NCBI GenBank assembly: GCA_024684175.1
Contig: JAIKXJ010000017.1
Span: 1 to 55,401, forward strand
Source: Erysipelotrichaceae bacterium
Lineage (GTDB): Bacteria > Bacillota_I > Bacilli_A > Erysipelotrichales > Erysipelotrichaceae
Direction: 5' to 3'
Length of the DNA stretch: 55,401 bases
Shown piece by piece: positions 24,702 through 33,211 of this stretch; positions within the stretch are counted from its first letter, which is position 1; the number at the start of each line of letters is the position of its first letter. Position numbers and translations under genes: made by a program. The notes below the pieces were generated by a model. It did no database searches and had not been told where the DNA came from. It saw only the letters and a list, made by a program, of their open reading frames with translations.

Positions 24702-25214
24702 TCAAGGTTCTCCATATAATAGCGTAAAGCTCGAATAGTGATCGTCGGTATAATAGATCAGACCGTCATTGGAAAAGACGATCCGTTTCGCTCCTCTGTC
24801 TTTGCCGTCGAAATCGATGTCACATTCGTAGTATTTCCTGCCGTCCTTTTTCGGCAGTTTTCCTTCCCGGTTGCCGAAGCGGTCGCCGCCGATGCAGCAG
24901 CCGTCACAGACTTTCCACAGATTGTTTTTGGAAGCGGAGTAGCCTAAGTCTTTCGCTTCCGATTTGGTGATGAAGTTGTCAGGCAGCCTGCCATACGTCT
25001 CGATGTAGAGCGCGACGTCTTCCTTGGAATAATAATAGCCGTCTTCGTCGATCTTTTCAGCGACTGTCTGCTGAGGCTGTTCCGGTGTTTGGACCGGTGT
25101 CGGTGTTCCCGGATCTGCGGTCGGACTGTTTTTTCCGAATGAGAAGCCCAAAAAGAAACACAGGGCAGCAGCCAGGATCGCGATCAGAAAGAATGATCTG
25201 AAATCTCTTTTCAT
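24702..25214 (-). CDS. Barnase-type secreted or membrane-anchored ribonuclease
   Basis: The 170-residue protein has an N-terminal hydrophobic segment (about 8-26; signal peptide or anchor), a Pro/Thr-rich linker (31-50) and a barnase domain (about 60-168). All catalytic residues sit at exactly barnase spacing: Glu130, Arg140, Arg144 and His159 match barnase Glu73, Arg83, Arg87 and His102, and Lys84 matches Lys27. Segments LPDNFITKSEA, IGGDRFGNREGKLP and YYTDDHYSSFT are near-identical to the family. It cleaves RNA after guanosine. It could act as a weapon against neighbours or for RNA scavenging. The inhibitor gene follows. A TATAAT ends 6 bases before the ATG. Confidence 0.92.
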   Translation of the reverse strand: MKRDFRSFFLIAILAAALCFFLGFSFGKNSPTADPGTPTPVQTPEQPQQTVAEKIDEDGYYYSKEDVALYIETYGRLPDNFITKSEAKDLGYSASKNNLWKVCDGCCIGGDRFGNREGKLPKKDGRKYYECDIDFDGKDRGAKRIVFSNDGLIYYTDDHYSSFTLLYGEP

Positions 25215-25220
25215 AAATTC

Positions 25221-25226
25221 ATTATA
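25221..25226 (-). promoter_or_regulatory. -10 box of the barnase-barstar operon
   Basis: TATAAT on the minus strand (25226-25221), 6 bases before the barnase ATG, with no ribosome site between them. No -35 consensus is visible 17 bases upstream. Confidence 0.5.
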
Positions 25227-25319
25227 GCAGTTTCAGCTGACGGGGGAGGACGTATGCGAAAAGCAGTCCTGAGGAAATTGCCTGCGCATATCCTGAATTC
25301 ATCCGAAAGAGGATTCCTG

Positions 25320-25325
25320 TATAAT
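25320..25325 (+). promoter_or_regulatory. -10 box of the glyA operon
   Basis: TATAAT at 25320-25325, followed by a leader with an agggaga ribosome site before the small membrane-protein ATG. Confidence 0.5.
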
Positions 25326-25357
25326 AGGAATTGAACTACGACAGGGAGAAAGAAAAT

Positions 25358-25510
25358 ATGAATCGGATGATCGGACTACTATTAATGATCGGTCTGTTTT
25401 CTGCGGTCAGGACCTTCTTTTTGACGGATGGCCATTTGTTCGGCAATTACATCCTGCTTTTTCTCGCTTTCCTGGTCGGCGTAGGCTATGTGGTGAAATT
25501 AAGGAAATAG
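25358..25510 (+). CDS. Small two-helix membrane protein (50 residues), unknown
   Basis: This short frame encodes two hydrophobic stretches (about 4-22 and 29-46) joined by a TDGHLFGN turn, ending in the basic KLRK. It has an agggaga ribosome site 8 bases upstream and a TATAAT promoter at 25320-25325, and ends 7 bases before glyA, so it is probably the first gene of that operon. I do not recognise a family. Hydrophobic periodicity, ribosome site and promoter support expression. Confidence 0.6.
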   Translation: MNRMIGLLLMIGLFSAVRTFFLTDGHLFGNYILLFLAFLVGVGYVVKLRK

Positions 25511-25517
25511 GTGGAAT

Positions 25518-26732
25518 ATGAAAGACGACAAGATCAGACAGATCATTGAAGCGGAATTTGAGCGGCAGCGGCACAATATCGAGCTGATCGCTTCGGAGAA
25601 CTATTGTTCGACGGATGTGATGGAAGCGGTAGGCAGCTGCCTCACCAATAAATATGCGGAAGGCTATCCGGGCAGACGTTATTACGGCGGCTGTGTCAAT
25701 GTCGATGACGCGGAATCTTTGGCGATCCAAAGGGCGTGCGAGCTTTTCGGTGCCGAACATGCCAATGTGCAGCCACACTGTGGTTCGGCGGCCAATATGG
25801 CAGTCTACCGTGCCGTCCTGAGACCGGGTGACCGGCTTTTGGGCATGGCATTGGATGCCGGAGGGCATCTGACCCATGGTTACAAGCTGAGTTTTTCCGG
25901 ATCGGACTATGAGACTTTTTCTTACGGTGTGAATAAGGAAAGCGAACAGATCGATTACGATGAAGTGGAACGCCTGGCGAAGGAGCTCAGACCGAAACTG
26001 ATCGTTGCCGGAGCGAGTGCCTATGCCCGTTTCATCGACTACGGACGTTTTAAGGCGATCGCCGATGAAGCAGGCGCCTTACTGATGGTGGATATGGCGC
26101 ATGTGGCGGGACTCGTCGCAGCCGGCGTGCATCCTTCCCCGGTCCCTTATGCGGATTTCGTCACGTCGACGACTCACAAGACCTTGCGGGGTCCCCGCGG
26201 CGGGCTCGTCCTTTGCAAGAAAGAATATGCCAAGGCGTTGGACAAGGCGGTCTTCCCGGGCATCCAGGGCGGTCCTTTATGTCATGTGATCGCCGGCAAA
26301 GCCGTCTGTTTCCATGAAGCGATGGAAGAAGATTTCATCGATTATCAGAAGCAGGTCGTCAAAAACGCCAAGGTCCTGATGGAGACACTGAAGGAAGAAG
26401 GTTTCCGTATCGTCTCCGGCGGCACCGACAATCATATGGTCCTGGTCGATGTCAAACATCCTTTGGGCATCACCGGCAAGCAGCTGGAGACCAGGCTCGA
26501 TGAGGTCAACATCACCGTCAACAAGAATGCGATCCCCTTCGATGAAGAAAAGCCGGCATATACCTCCGGCATCCGTGTCGGGACACCGGCCATGACGACG
26601 AAGGGATTTAAGGAAGAAGAATTCAAAGAGGTGGGAAGGATCATCTCTTTGGTCGGTCATCATATCGATGATGAAACATCTATCAGACAGGCGAAAGAAC
26701 GAGTGGAGAAACTCATGGAGAGATTCGTATGA
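25518..26732 (+). CDS. glyA: Serine hydroxymethyltransferase
   Basis: The 404-residue PLP enzyme converts serine and tetrahydrofolate to glycine and methylene-tetrahydrofolate, feeding one-carbon metabolism. [35 protein letters not shown] and the PLP lysine in [14 protein letters not shown] are all intact. The C-terminal [14 protein letters not shown] is typical. Length is slightly below the usual 410-420. It overlaps the nitroreductase gene by 4 bases. Confidence 0.96.
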   Translation: MKDDKIRQIIEAEFERQRHNIELIASENYCSTDVMEAVGSCLTNKYAEGYPGRRYYGGCVNVDDAESLAIQRACELFGAEHANVQPHCGSAANMAVYRAVLRPGDRLLGMALDAGGHLTHGYKLSFSGSDYETFSYGVNKESEQIDYDEVERLAKELRPKLIVAGASAYARFIDYGRFKAIADEAGALLMVDMAHVAGLVAAGVHPSPVPYADFVTSTTHKTLRGPRGGLVLCKKEYAKALDKAVFPGIQGGPLCHVIAGKAVCFHEAMEEDFIDYQKQVVKNAKVLMETLKEEGFRIVSGGTDNHMVLVDVKHPLGITGKQLETRLDEVNITVNKNAIPFDEEKPAYTSGIRVGTPAMTTKGFKEEEFKEVGRIISLVGHHIDDETSIRQAKERVEKLMERFV

Positions 26733-27253
26733 ATGAAGTATTGAAAGCGATGAAGGAACGCCGCAGCATCCGTCATTTCAAGAAAGAGATGCCGGCTCAG
26801 GAAGAGATCGATCAGATCGTGGAGGCCGGTCTTTATGCGGCCAACGGCAAGGGCCTGCAGGCGACGGTCAGTATCGTTGTCAGAAATAAGGAACTCCGTG
26901 AGAAGCTCGTCAAAGCCAATGCGAAGATCGGCGGATATGGCGACACCGATCCATTTTACGGGGCACCGCTCATCATCATCGTCCTGGGAAAGAAGGACAA
27001 TCCCAACTGCCGCTATGACGGCGCTCTGGTGATGGGCAACATGATGCTGGCGGCGCATGCGCTGTGTCTGGGCAGCATCTGGATCAACCGGGCAAGACAG
27101 GAATTCGAAACGGAAGAATTCCGGCAGATCCTGAAGGATCTGAAGATCGAAGGAGAATGGGAAGGCGTCGGCCACTGTGCGATCGGCTATATCGACGGTC
27201 CTGTCCCGGAAGCGGCACCGCGAAAAGAAGGGCGGGTCTATTACATAGATTAA
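26729..27253 (+). CDS. Nitroreductase-family flavoprotein
   Basis: The 174-residue cytoplasmic protein starts with the FMN-binding pattern [35 protein letters not shown], the helix [17 protein letters not shown] and the C-terminal HCAIGYIDG follow. Family members use FMN and NAD(P)H to reduce nitro compounds or quinones; the true substrate is unknown. It is translationally coupled to glyA (ATGA). The short length fits the smaller single-domain nitroreductases. Confidence 0.88.
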   Translation: MNEVLKAMKERRSIRHFKKEMPAQEEIDQIVEAGLYAANGKGLQATVSIVVRNKELREKLVKANAKIGGYGDTDPFYGAPLIIIVLGKKDNPNCRYDGALVMGNMMLAAHALCLGSIWINRARQEFETEEFRQILKDLKIEGEWEGVGHCAIGYIDGPVPEAAPRKEGRVYYID

Positions 27254-27263
27254 GGAGAACAAT

Positions 27264-28448
27264 ATGGGCATCAGATTTGCGAAATCGATCAAGATCGGTA
27301 ATTTTCTGCGCATCAATTTTACGAAGAACGGCGTCTCGGCGACCATCGGCAAGCGCGGAGCTTCCGTCAATGTCGGCACCAAAGGTGCATATCTCAATCT
27401 TTCCCCGGCAGCGGTCGGGGTCAACGGCACGGGTCTTTCCTACCGCCAGAAGATCCTTTCTTTAGGTTCATCCAAAAAGAAAAAGAAGACCACTTCGGCA
27501 GCCAAAAAGAAGACCTATGTGGCAGCTTCCGAAGCCAAAAAGACTTCCGCTTTGAAGAAAGAAGAGATCGAAGTCAGGGAAGATCAGCTTCTTGAAACAG
27601 TGAACGAAGAAGTATCCGAAGAAACGATCGATCCGGTGCAGGAGTATGAAAACAACCACGAGGCGATCGTCAATCTTCATAAGTATGCCGCTCCGGTCAT
27701 GAACAAGGAAGATTTTGAAAAGTATGCCGCTTCTCTGGAATCTGAGGCAAAAAAGGAACTGTTCAAGTATGCCCTGGAAGGCGACGAGGACATCATCGAA
27801 AACATGGTCTCTTCGTTCATGAGCTCTCTGGAACTTGCCTATGATGTCAGAGTCAACTACGAACTGGAAGACGACATCTTATATGTCGACCTGGATCTGC
27901 CGGAGATCGAGGAACTGCCAAGAGAATATCCCGCCTACAATAACGGCAAGCTCGTCAGAAAGCGCAAGACCTCTTCGCAGATGAAGGAAGATTATGCAAG
28001 GCTGGTCCTGTCTTTGGCCATCTTTTTATCCGCCTCGTATTTTAACATCTCTTCCTACATCGCCCAGGTCGTGATGTCCGGTTTCACTTCGCTTCGGGAC
28101 AGGAACGGCGATCTGATCGATCAGTATCTGTATTCGATCAAATTCGTCCGGGAGGTCTTCGAGAAGAACGATCTGAGTCAGGTGGAAGATCCTTACAGGT
28201 TCATCCTGCAGTTTGAGAACCGCATCAATATGTCGGAGGCTTACAACTTCAAGGCGGTCAAGCCTTATGAGATGGAGTCGGCACTTCAGAGCAATGAACT
28301 GATCGATGATGCGATCGCCGCTTTGAAGGAACTCGGATATAAGGCAGCCGAACTCGCGCCGGTGAAAAAGAGACTGGCCGAATACCGTTATGAGAATCCT
28401 TCGGATTATCTGAAAGAAGGTCTGCGCATCCTGAAAGAAGAAAAATAG
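27264..28448 (+). CDS. DUF4236-domain protein with helical C-terminal region
   Basis: The 394-residue protein opens with the DUF4236 pattern (about 3-58): IRFAKSIKIGNFLRINFTK, GVSATIGKRGASVNVGTKG, AYLNLSP. This is a glycine-rich beta repeat of unknown function. A lysine-rich linker (about 70-95) and a mostly helical region (about 120-394) follow, which I do not recognise. No signal peptide. An aaggag site lies 5 bases before the ATG, and it is the last gene of the glyA operon. Known DUF4236 proteins give no function. Confidence 0.75.
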   Translation: MGIRFAKSIKIGNFLRINFTKNGVSATIGKRGASVNVGTKGAYLNLSPAAVGVNGTGLSYRQKILSLGSSKKKKKTTSAAKKKTYVAASEAKKTSALKKEEIEVREDQLLETVNEEVSEETIDPVQEYENNHEAIVNLHKYAAPVMNKEDFEKYAASLESEAKKELFKYALEGDEDIIENMVSSFMSSLELAYDVRVNYELEDDILYVDLDLPEIEELPREYPAYNNGKLVRKRKTSSQMKEDYARLVLSLAIFLSASYFNISSYIAQVVMSGFTSLRDRNGDLIDQYLYSIKFVREVFEKNDLSQVEDPYRFILQFENRINMSEAYNFKAVKPYEMESALQSNELIDDAIAALKELGYKAAELAPVKKRLAEYRYENPSDYLKEGLRILKEEK

Positions 28449-28543
28449 TTTTTGCGGATGATAGAATAGTTATATAAGAAGAATTTTCGTTTTCCATTAT
28501 CAGAAGATCCGATGTCGTCAGAAAAACAGATGATCCTTCAAGT

Positions 28544-28566
28544 GCCGGTATCCACACCGGCCTTTT
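28544..28566 (+). terminator. Short terminator-like hairpin upstream of the pilus-like operon
   Basis: Arms gccggt (28544-28549) and accggc (28556-28561), loop of 6, then ctttt. It may end the glyA operon about 95 bases after its last gene, or act as a leader hairpin for the next operon. Confidence 0.45.
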
Positions 28567-28595
28567 GAAAATGACGGCAGGATCGGGAGATGTCC

Positions 28596-29516
28596 ATGAA
28601 TAGGGCGGTCGTGCTCATCAAAGTGTTTCTGCTGCTTTTTCTGACCGTCGGCTGTTCGGCTGAGGCCGGAGCGGAAGAAACGGAAAAGGCGGAAGCGCCG
28701 GCACCGGAAGAACGCTATGAGGTCCCGGAATTCGCTGTATCGGAATTTCATGAAGAAGCGGCCGAATACAAGAACGGCGCTTATATCGACCTCTCCAATG
28801 TCTCCAAAGGCTATGTGGCCGTTTCGGCAGTTTCCGACAAGCGTCTGAAATTTCAGGTGCTGACAGAAAATACCTACAACTACAACCTCTCTTCGGATGG
28901 TGAGGTGTCGATCTTCCCGTTACAGTCGGGGGATACGGAATATACGTTCCGGGTCATGGAGAACATTTCCGAAAACAAATATGCGGTGCTGTTTCAGACG
29001 TCGGCCGATGTGAAGCTCGATGACGAGTTTCAGCCGTTCTTACGCAGCAGCGATTATGTGTTTTATACCAGGGAGTCGGAATGCGTGAAACTCGCGGATT
29101 CGTTCTCGGCTTCTTCCGCTACCGCGCTCGATGTCGTAGCGAAGGTCTACGCCTATGTCTGCGATCATATCAAGTATGACCGGCCGAAGGCCGAAAACAT
29201 CCAGTCGGGCTATCTTCCTGATCCCGATGAGACGCTCGATACGGGCAAGGGGATCTGTTTCGATTATGCTTCTTTGACGGCGGCGATGCTGCGCTCACAG
29301 GGGATACCGACCAAAGTGATCTTCGGCTATGTCTCACCCAATGATGTCTATCATGCCTGGAATATGTTCTATACCAAGGAATCCGGCTGGGTGAGCGTGA
29401 AATTTGAAGTGAATGAAAAAGAATGGACCCGCATGGATCTGACGTTCTCAGCCAACGGCTCGGATCAGAAGTTCATCGGTGACGGAAGCAATTATGCGGA
29501 TGTATATGAGTACTAG
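28596..29516 (+). CDS. Transglutaminase-like lipoprotein
   Basis: The 306-residue protein has a lipoprotein signal with lipobox TVGC (Cys20), an acidic Pro-rich linker (20-45), an unknown beta-rich part and a transglutaminase/cysteine-protease-like domain (about 165-300). The likely triad is Cys in GKGICFDYASL, His in YHAWNMFY and Asp in MDLTFSA. Such domains cut or cross-link proteins outside the membrane. The ATG at 28596 is chosen because the cgggag site ends at 28589, too close for the ATG at 28590. It directly precedes the GspF gene with 12 bases between, and so probably belongs to the pilus-like operon. Confidence 0.83.
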   Translation: MNRAVVLIKVFLLLFLTVGCSAEAGAEETEKAEAPAPEERYEVPEFAVSEFHEEAAEYKNGAYIDLSNVSKGYVAVSAVSDKRLKFQVLTENTYNYNLSSDGEVSIFPLQSGDTEYTFRVMENISENKYAVLFQTSADVKLDDEFQPFLRSSDYVFYTRESECVKLADSFSASSATALDVVAKVYAYVCDHIKYDRPKAENIQSGYLPDPDETLDTGKGICFDYASLTAAMLRSQGIPTKVIFGYVSPNDVYHAWNMFYTKESGWVSVKFEVNEKEWTRMDLTFSANGSDQKFIGDGSNYADVYEY

Positions 29517-29528
29517 GAGGAATGTCTT

Positions 29529-30569
29529 ATGGCAAGCAATAAACTGTCATTATTAGGAGTTTCCGCTTTCTGCGAAAGCATGGCGTCGATGCTCGATGTC
29601 GGGATCGAGATCTCGGAAGCCGCTTCTTTGATGAAGCAGAAGAACAATGCCGGTCAGCTCAATGAGGGACTTCAGGTCATCGAGAGCTGCCTGCAGGAAG
29701 GTTCGACGCTGAAGGATGCCATGGAAAAAAGCGGGATGTTCCCCGACTATTGCCTGCAGATGGTGGAGGCGGGCGAAGCGACCGGCAAGACCGAGGAGTC
29801 TTTGCTGCGGCTTTCTTCCTACTATGCTTCCCAGCATTCCCTGAAAGAAAAGATCACATCGACCATCATTTATCCGCTGGCGATGATCGCTTTGATCATC
29901 ATCGTGCTGTTTTTGATGCTGAAGCTGGTATTGCCGGCATTCGGCAATGTTTACGAGACTTTGACGGGTTCCCTGTCGCAGTCGAGCTACGGCTACATCA
30001 CTTATGCCTTCCTGTTCTGCCGGATCGCCCTGATCCTGATGATCATCCTGGTCTTAGGCGTCGTGATCGCCTGGTTCCTATATGGCCATGGTTTCAAAAA
30101 ACAGATCTCGGCTCTGCTTTCAAAGGTCCCGGCGGCGGGAAAGATCTTAAGAGATCTCGCCTTATACCGTTTCACTTCCGCTTTTGAAGTCTATCTTTCC
30201 AGCGGCTTCCTGCAGGATGACGCAATACTCAAAGCGAAAGAGATGTCCGATCATCCGGCCGTGAACAAAAAGATCGATGAGGTCAAAACGTTCATGGACG
30301 AAGGCAACGGTTTCGGCAAGAGCGTCAATGAAGCGGATCTTTACGAACCGATCTACGGACGCATGTTGATCCCGGCGGAGCGGAGCGGCAACATGGAAAC
30401 TGCTTTGAAGCGGCTTTCCGATCTTCTTTCGGAAAGCGTCATGACTTCTTCCGATGCCTTGCTGTCTTCTCTGGAATCCGTATTGTCCGGTGTGCTGATG
30501 GTGACGGTGGCGGTCGCGCTTCTCTGTGTCATGCTTCCGCTGATCGGCATCATGAATTCGATAGGATAG
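29529..30569 (+). CDS. Type II secretion/type IV pilus inner-membrane platform protein (GspF/PilC family)
   Basis: The 346-residue membrane protein has two related GspF domains (about 10-125 and 210-330). They are separated by hydrophobic segments (about 108-132 and 160-190) and followed by a C-terminal one (about 322-343). MLDVGIEISEA and VEAGEATGKTEESL are the usual first-domain motifs; IPAERSGNMETALKRL is the matching second-domain motif. It forms the platform on which the ATPase assembles or retracts a pilus. A strong aggagg site precedes it. The pilin-like genes and a PilT ATPase follow in the same direction. Confidence 0.9.
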   Translation: MASNKLSLLGVSAFCESMASMLDVGIEISEAASLMKQKNNAGQLNEGLQVIESCLQEGSTLKDAMEKSGMFPDYCLQMVEAGEATGKTEESLLRLSSYYASQHSLKEKITSTIIYPLAMIALIIIVLFLMLKLVLPAFGNVYETLTGSLSQSSYGYITYAFLFCRIALILMIILVLGVVIAWFLYGHGFKKQISALLSKVPAAGKILRDLALYRFTSAFEVYLSSGFLQDDAILKAKEMSDHPAVNKKIDEVKTFMDEGNGFGKSVNEADLYEPIYGRMLIPAERSGNMETALKRLSDLLSESVMTSSDALLSSLESVLSGVLMVTVAVALLCVMLPLIGIMNSIG

Positions 30570-30575
30570 ATATTT

Positions 30576-30890
30576 ATGTATCAGGACAGAAAAAACCGCA
30601 GTCTTTATAAAGTCCTGGGAGCACTCCTTGTATGTGTGCTGCTTGTTTTCGCATACACTTCTTTTCAGAGACAGGCGCACAGAGATCTTGATGAAGAATC
30701 TTCTTCGGCGATCCGGGAGGCCATCAGAAGAGCAGCCCTTCAGTGTTATGTCGTGGAAGGGGCTTATCCGGTCGATCTGGATTATCTGAAAGAGAATTAC
30801 GGTCTCAAGATCAATGAGAAGAACTATTATGTGGTTTACCGCGCCTTTGCGCAGAACCAGCTGCCGGATATCCGCATCGTGAAAAAATAG
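30576..30890 (+). CDS. Small pilin-like membrane protein
   Basis: The 104-residue protein has a basic N-terminus, one membrane helix (about 12-29), then a helix leading into GAYPVDLDYLKENYGL. That Y-P-x-x-L element recurs after the long helix of many pilins and pseudopilins. The prepilin peptidase site (Gly followed by FTLIE) is missing. Its position between the GspF and DUF4860-like genes of the operon supports a role in the apparatus. Spacing is 6 bases from the previous gene, with only a weak ribosome site. Assignment rests on layout and one motif. Confidence 0.6.
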   Translation: MYQDRKNRSLYKVLGALLVCVLLVFAYTSFQRQAHRDLDEESSSAIREAIRRAALQCYVVEGAYPVDLDYLKENYGLKINEKNYYVVYRAFAQNQLPDIRIVKK

Positions 30891-30896
30891 CCGACT

Positions 30897-31349
30897 ATGA
30901 AAAAGAATGAGAACAAAAACGAACTGTCTTTGATGATCATGATGGGCTTCTTCATCATCAGTTTTCTGCTGCTCGTGCTGTTCGGTACGAAGATCTATCA
31001 GAGCATTTCGAAAAATGAAGAAGAATCCGCTCTGTCCAGGACTTTGTCTTCTTATCTGCATACCGCATCCAAGATGAATGAGGCCGGTATCTATACGGAA
31101 GAAAAGGAAGGAAAACTCGTCCTGGTCGTGAAAGACGGCGATACGGGTTTCGGCAACCGCATCTATCTGCATGAAGGCTATCTGGTCGAGGATTTCGGAA
31201 AGCTCGATGATGGATTGAACGCTTCTTCTGCGTTGCAGATCGGCGAGACATCGCTGTTTGAAGTGGAAAAGATCTCTGAAAGCCTCTTGAAGATCTCCAC
31301 ATCGGACGGACAGGTCTATATCAGCCTGTTTGAAAAGGAGGACAGATGA
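30897..31349 (+). CDS. DUF4860-like membrane protein of the pilus-like operon
   Basis: The 150-residue protein has a lysine/asparagine-rich start, one membrane helix (about 11-31) and an extracytoplasmic domain rich in beta strands (KLVLVVKD, RIYLHEGYLVEDF, LKISTSDGQVYISLF). The pattern resembles DUF4860, which I recall from pilus-type clusters of Bacillota; this match is from memory. Spacing to the gene before is 6 bases with no clear ribosome site, and it overlaps the next gene by 4. Probably a structural or assembly subunit. Confidence 0.6.
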   Translation: MKKNENKNELSLMIMMGFFIISFLLLVLFGTKIYQSISKNEEESALSRTLSSYLHTASKMNEAGIYTEEKEGKLVLVVKDGDTGFGNRIYLHEGYLVEDFGKLDDGLNASSALQIGETSLFEVEKISESLLKISTSDGQVYISLFEKEDR

Positions 31350-31753
31350 AAAGAAACAGAAACAACCTCGGCATCGAGATCATCCTGATCCTGTCGGTCT
31401 TCATCTGCTGTATCCTGGTCCTGTCGAAGGTTTTCGTTTCGGCAAGGGCGGCTTCATCGGAGGCATCCGTCCTTTCCGATGCCGTCAAACTGGCTTCCGA
31501 CTGCGCCGATGTCTTCCTGGCTTGCAAAGATGAGGAAGAGATCCTTTCCGTGCTGAACGAAGAAGGAAACGCAAAGAAGGAAGAGGTCATTTCGGTCACT
31601 TATGATGAAGACCTGAAGCCTTCTGCCGGCGGTGCCTTTGAAGTGAAGATCGACGTCAAAGAAAGCTCCGGTTTTGCAACGGCAAAGCTTTCGGTCTTCT
31701 ATAAGGATGAACAGGTCTACGAGATCGAAACGGGAAGGAAGGCGAGATCATGA
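31346..31753 (+). CDS. Pilin-like membrane protein
   Basis: The 135-residue protein starts with a short basic stretch, then a hydrophobic helix with a Glu near its start (NNLGIEIILILSVF, about 7-31), and continues as a Ala/Ser-rich helix and a beta-rich C-terminus. A charged leader, a Gly and then a Glu-bearing hydrophobic helix recall a type IV prepilin, but the Glu is two residues after the Gly rather than five, and FTL is missing. It may be a divergent pseudopilin or an assembly protein. ATGA overlaps on both sides show tight coupling in the operon. Confidence 0.55.
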   Translation: MKRNRNNLGIEIILILSVFICCILVLSKVFVSARAASSEASVLSDAVKLASDCADVFLACKDEEEILSVLNEEGNAKKEEVISVTYDEDLKPSAGGAFEVKIDVKESSGFATAKLSVFYKDEQVYEIETGRKARS

Positions 31754-32100
31754 ACGCGGGAAGACTGAGGCTTGGGATGTTGTCGATCTTACTGACCGTC
31801 ATCGTCATCTGCATGAGCGTGCTCGCGCTTTTGTCTTATGCGACTTCGCAAGCTGACCTGCGTCTCTCCCGGCGCTATGCCAACACGGTGAGGATCCGTT
31901 ATCAGCTGGAAGAGGAAGGGCGGAAACTGCTGGAGGAAGCGGGGCAAGACGCTATAATAGATACAGAGATCATGACGGAGGGTTATAAGCTTTCCATCAA
32001 GGCAGAAAAAGTCAACGGAGAAACGGTCATCGATACCTGGAGCATACAGAAGATCTGGGAAGCGGAAGAAACGATCGATGATCTTTGGGGAGGAAACTGA
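31750..32100 (+). CDS. PilX/GspK-like minor pilin-like protein
   Basis: The 116-residue protein begins with one membrane helix (about 9-30), and continues SYATSQADLRLSRRYANT and IRYQLEEEGRKLLEEA. A membrane helix followed by a DLRL motif and a helix with Glu-Glu-Gly is the N-terminal pattern of PilX/GspK-type minor pilins (usually AEAG). There is no FTLIE processing motif. It overlaps the gene before by 4 bases and ends 1 base before the PilT ATG. Confidence 0.6.
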   Translation: MNAGRLRLGMLSILLTVIVICMSVLALLSYATSQADLRLSRRYANTVRIRYQLEEEGRKLLEEAGQDAIIDTEIMTEGYKLSIKAEKVNGETVIDTWSIQKIWEAEETIDDLWGGN

Positions 32101-32101
32101 T

Positions 32102-33154
32102 ATGACCATTGAAGAAATACTGAACAATGCAGTCAAGGCGGATGCATCGGATATCTTTCTGATCGCCGGCCTTCCGCTGACCTATAAGTGCAACGGTTCG
32201 CTCGACCGGGTCGGTGAGAAGATGCTGCTTCCGGACGATATCGATGTCCTGGTCAAAGAGATCTATACCGTCTCACAAAGAGAGGCAGTCAATCTCGACA
32301 AGAAGATGGACGACGACTTTTCCTTCGCCATCTCCGGTCTGGGCAGGTTCCGCGTCAATGTCTTCCGGCAGCGCGGCACTTTGGCTGCCGTCATCCGGGT
32401 CATCCGTTTCGGCATCCCGGATCCGGAGAAGATGAACATCCCGGAGAGCGTTCTGTCACTGGCGGACAACAAGAAAGGCCTGGTCCTGGTGACCGGTTCG
32501 GCCGGTTCGGGCAAGTCGACGACACTGGCCTGCATGGTCGACAGGATCAACCGCAGCCGTTCCTGTCACATCATCACGATGGAAGATCCGATCGAATATG
32601 TCCACCGGCATGACCGGTCGATCGTCACACAGAGAGAAGTCTACATCGATACTCCGGGATATCTCGAGTCGCTGCGTTCCGCTTTGCGTGAAAGCCCGGA
32701 CGTCATCCTCTTAGGCGAGATGAGAGACTATGAGACGATCTCGGCAGCCATCACGGCGGCAGAGACCGGAACACTGCTGATATCGACCTTGCATACAAGT
32801 TCGGCGATCAATACGATCGACAGGATCATCGATGTCTTCCCGGCATCCCAGCAGCCGCAGATCAGACTGCAGCTCTCGCAGATCTTAAAAGGCATCGTCT
32901 GCCAGCAGTTGGTCACCGGCATCAACGGGGAACTCGTTCCGGCATTCGAAGTCCTGAAGGTCAATCCGGCAGTCTCCAACATGATCCGTGACGGCAAGGT
33001 GGCTCAGCTCACCAATACGATGGCTTCTTCACCTGCCGAAGGCATGTTCACGATGGACGGCTATCTTGCCGATCTGTATAAAAAAGGCAAGATCTCCAGA
33101 GAAGAAGCTCTGTTATCCTGCGTGAACTATGACAGTTTCGTAAAGAGGATCTGA
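32102..33154 (+). CDS. pilT: PilT-type pilus ATPase
   Basis: The 350-residue cytoplasmic hexameric ATPase has a PilT-like N-terminal domain (SDIFLIAGLPLTYKCNGSL) and Walker A GSAGSGKST (132-140). The Asp box MEDPIEYVH, Walker B VILLGEMRD (Glu206) and the His box STLHTSSAINTIDR complete the motor. ALRESPDVILLGEMRD is nearest to retraction ATPases. It is the only ATPase in the operon; no PilB/GspE partner is seen in the window. The ATG at 32102 is chosen because ggagga lies 7 bases before it; the longer frame runs into the preceding gene. A strong terminator follows. Confidence 0.92.
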   Translation: MTIEEILNNAVKADASDIFLIAGLPLTYKCNGSLDRVGEKMLLPDDIDVLVKEIYTVSQREAVNLDKKMDDDFSFAISGLGRFRVNVFRQRGTLAAVIRVIRFGIPDPEKMNIPESVLSLADNKKGLVLVTGSAGSGKSTTLACMVDRINRSRSCHIITMEDPIEYVHRHDRSIVTQREVYIDTPGYLESLRSALRESPDVILLGEMRDYETISAAITAAETGTLLISTLHTSSAINTIDRIIDVFPASQQPQIRLQLSQILKGIVCQQLVTGINGELVPAFEVLKVNPAVSNMIRDGKVAQLTNTMASSPAEGMFTMDGYLADLYKKGKISREEALLSCVNYDSFVKRI

Positions 33155-33158
33155 AGTA

Positions 33159-33198
33159 TAAAAAAATAAGCGTATCCGGGATCTCCGGATACGCTTTT
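33159..33198. terminator. Bidirectional terminator between pilT and the HPr-dehydrogenase gene
   Basis: Perfect 12-pair stem 33168-33179 with 33185-33196, 5-base loop, A-run on the left and T on the right. Confidence 0.85.
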
Positions 33199-33211
33199 CG
33201 TTTGTGTGATC

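Noticed and set aside
29529..33154. Reading the GspF/PilT locus as a normal competence (com) operon
   Set aside because: The ATPase is PilT-like and last, not ComGA-like and first, and no ComGC-type pilin with an FTLIE processing site is present.
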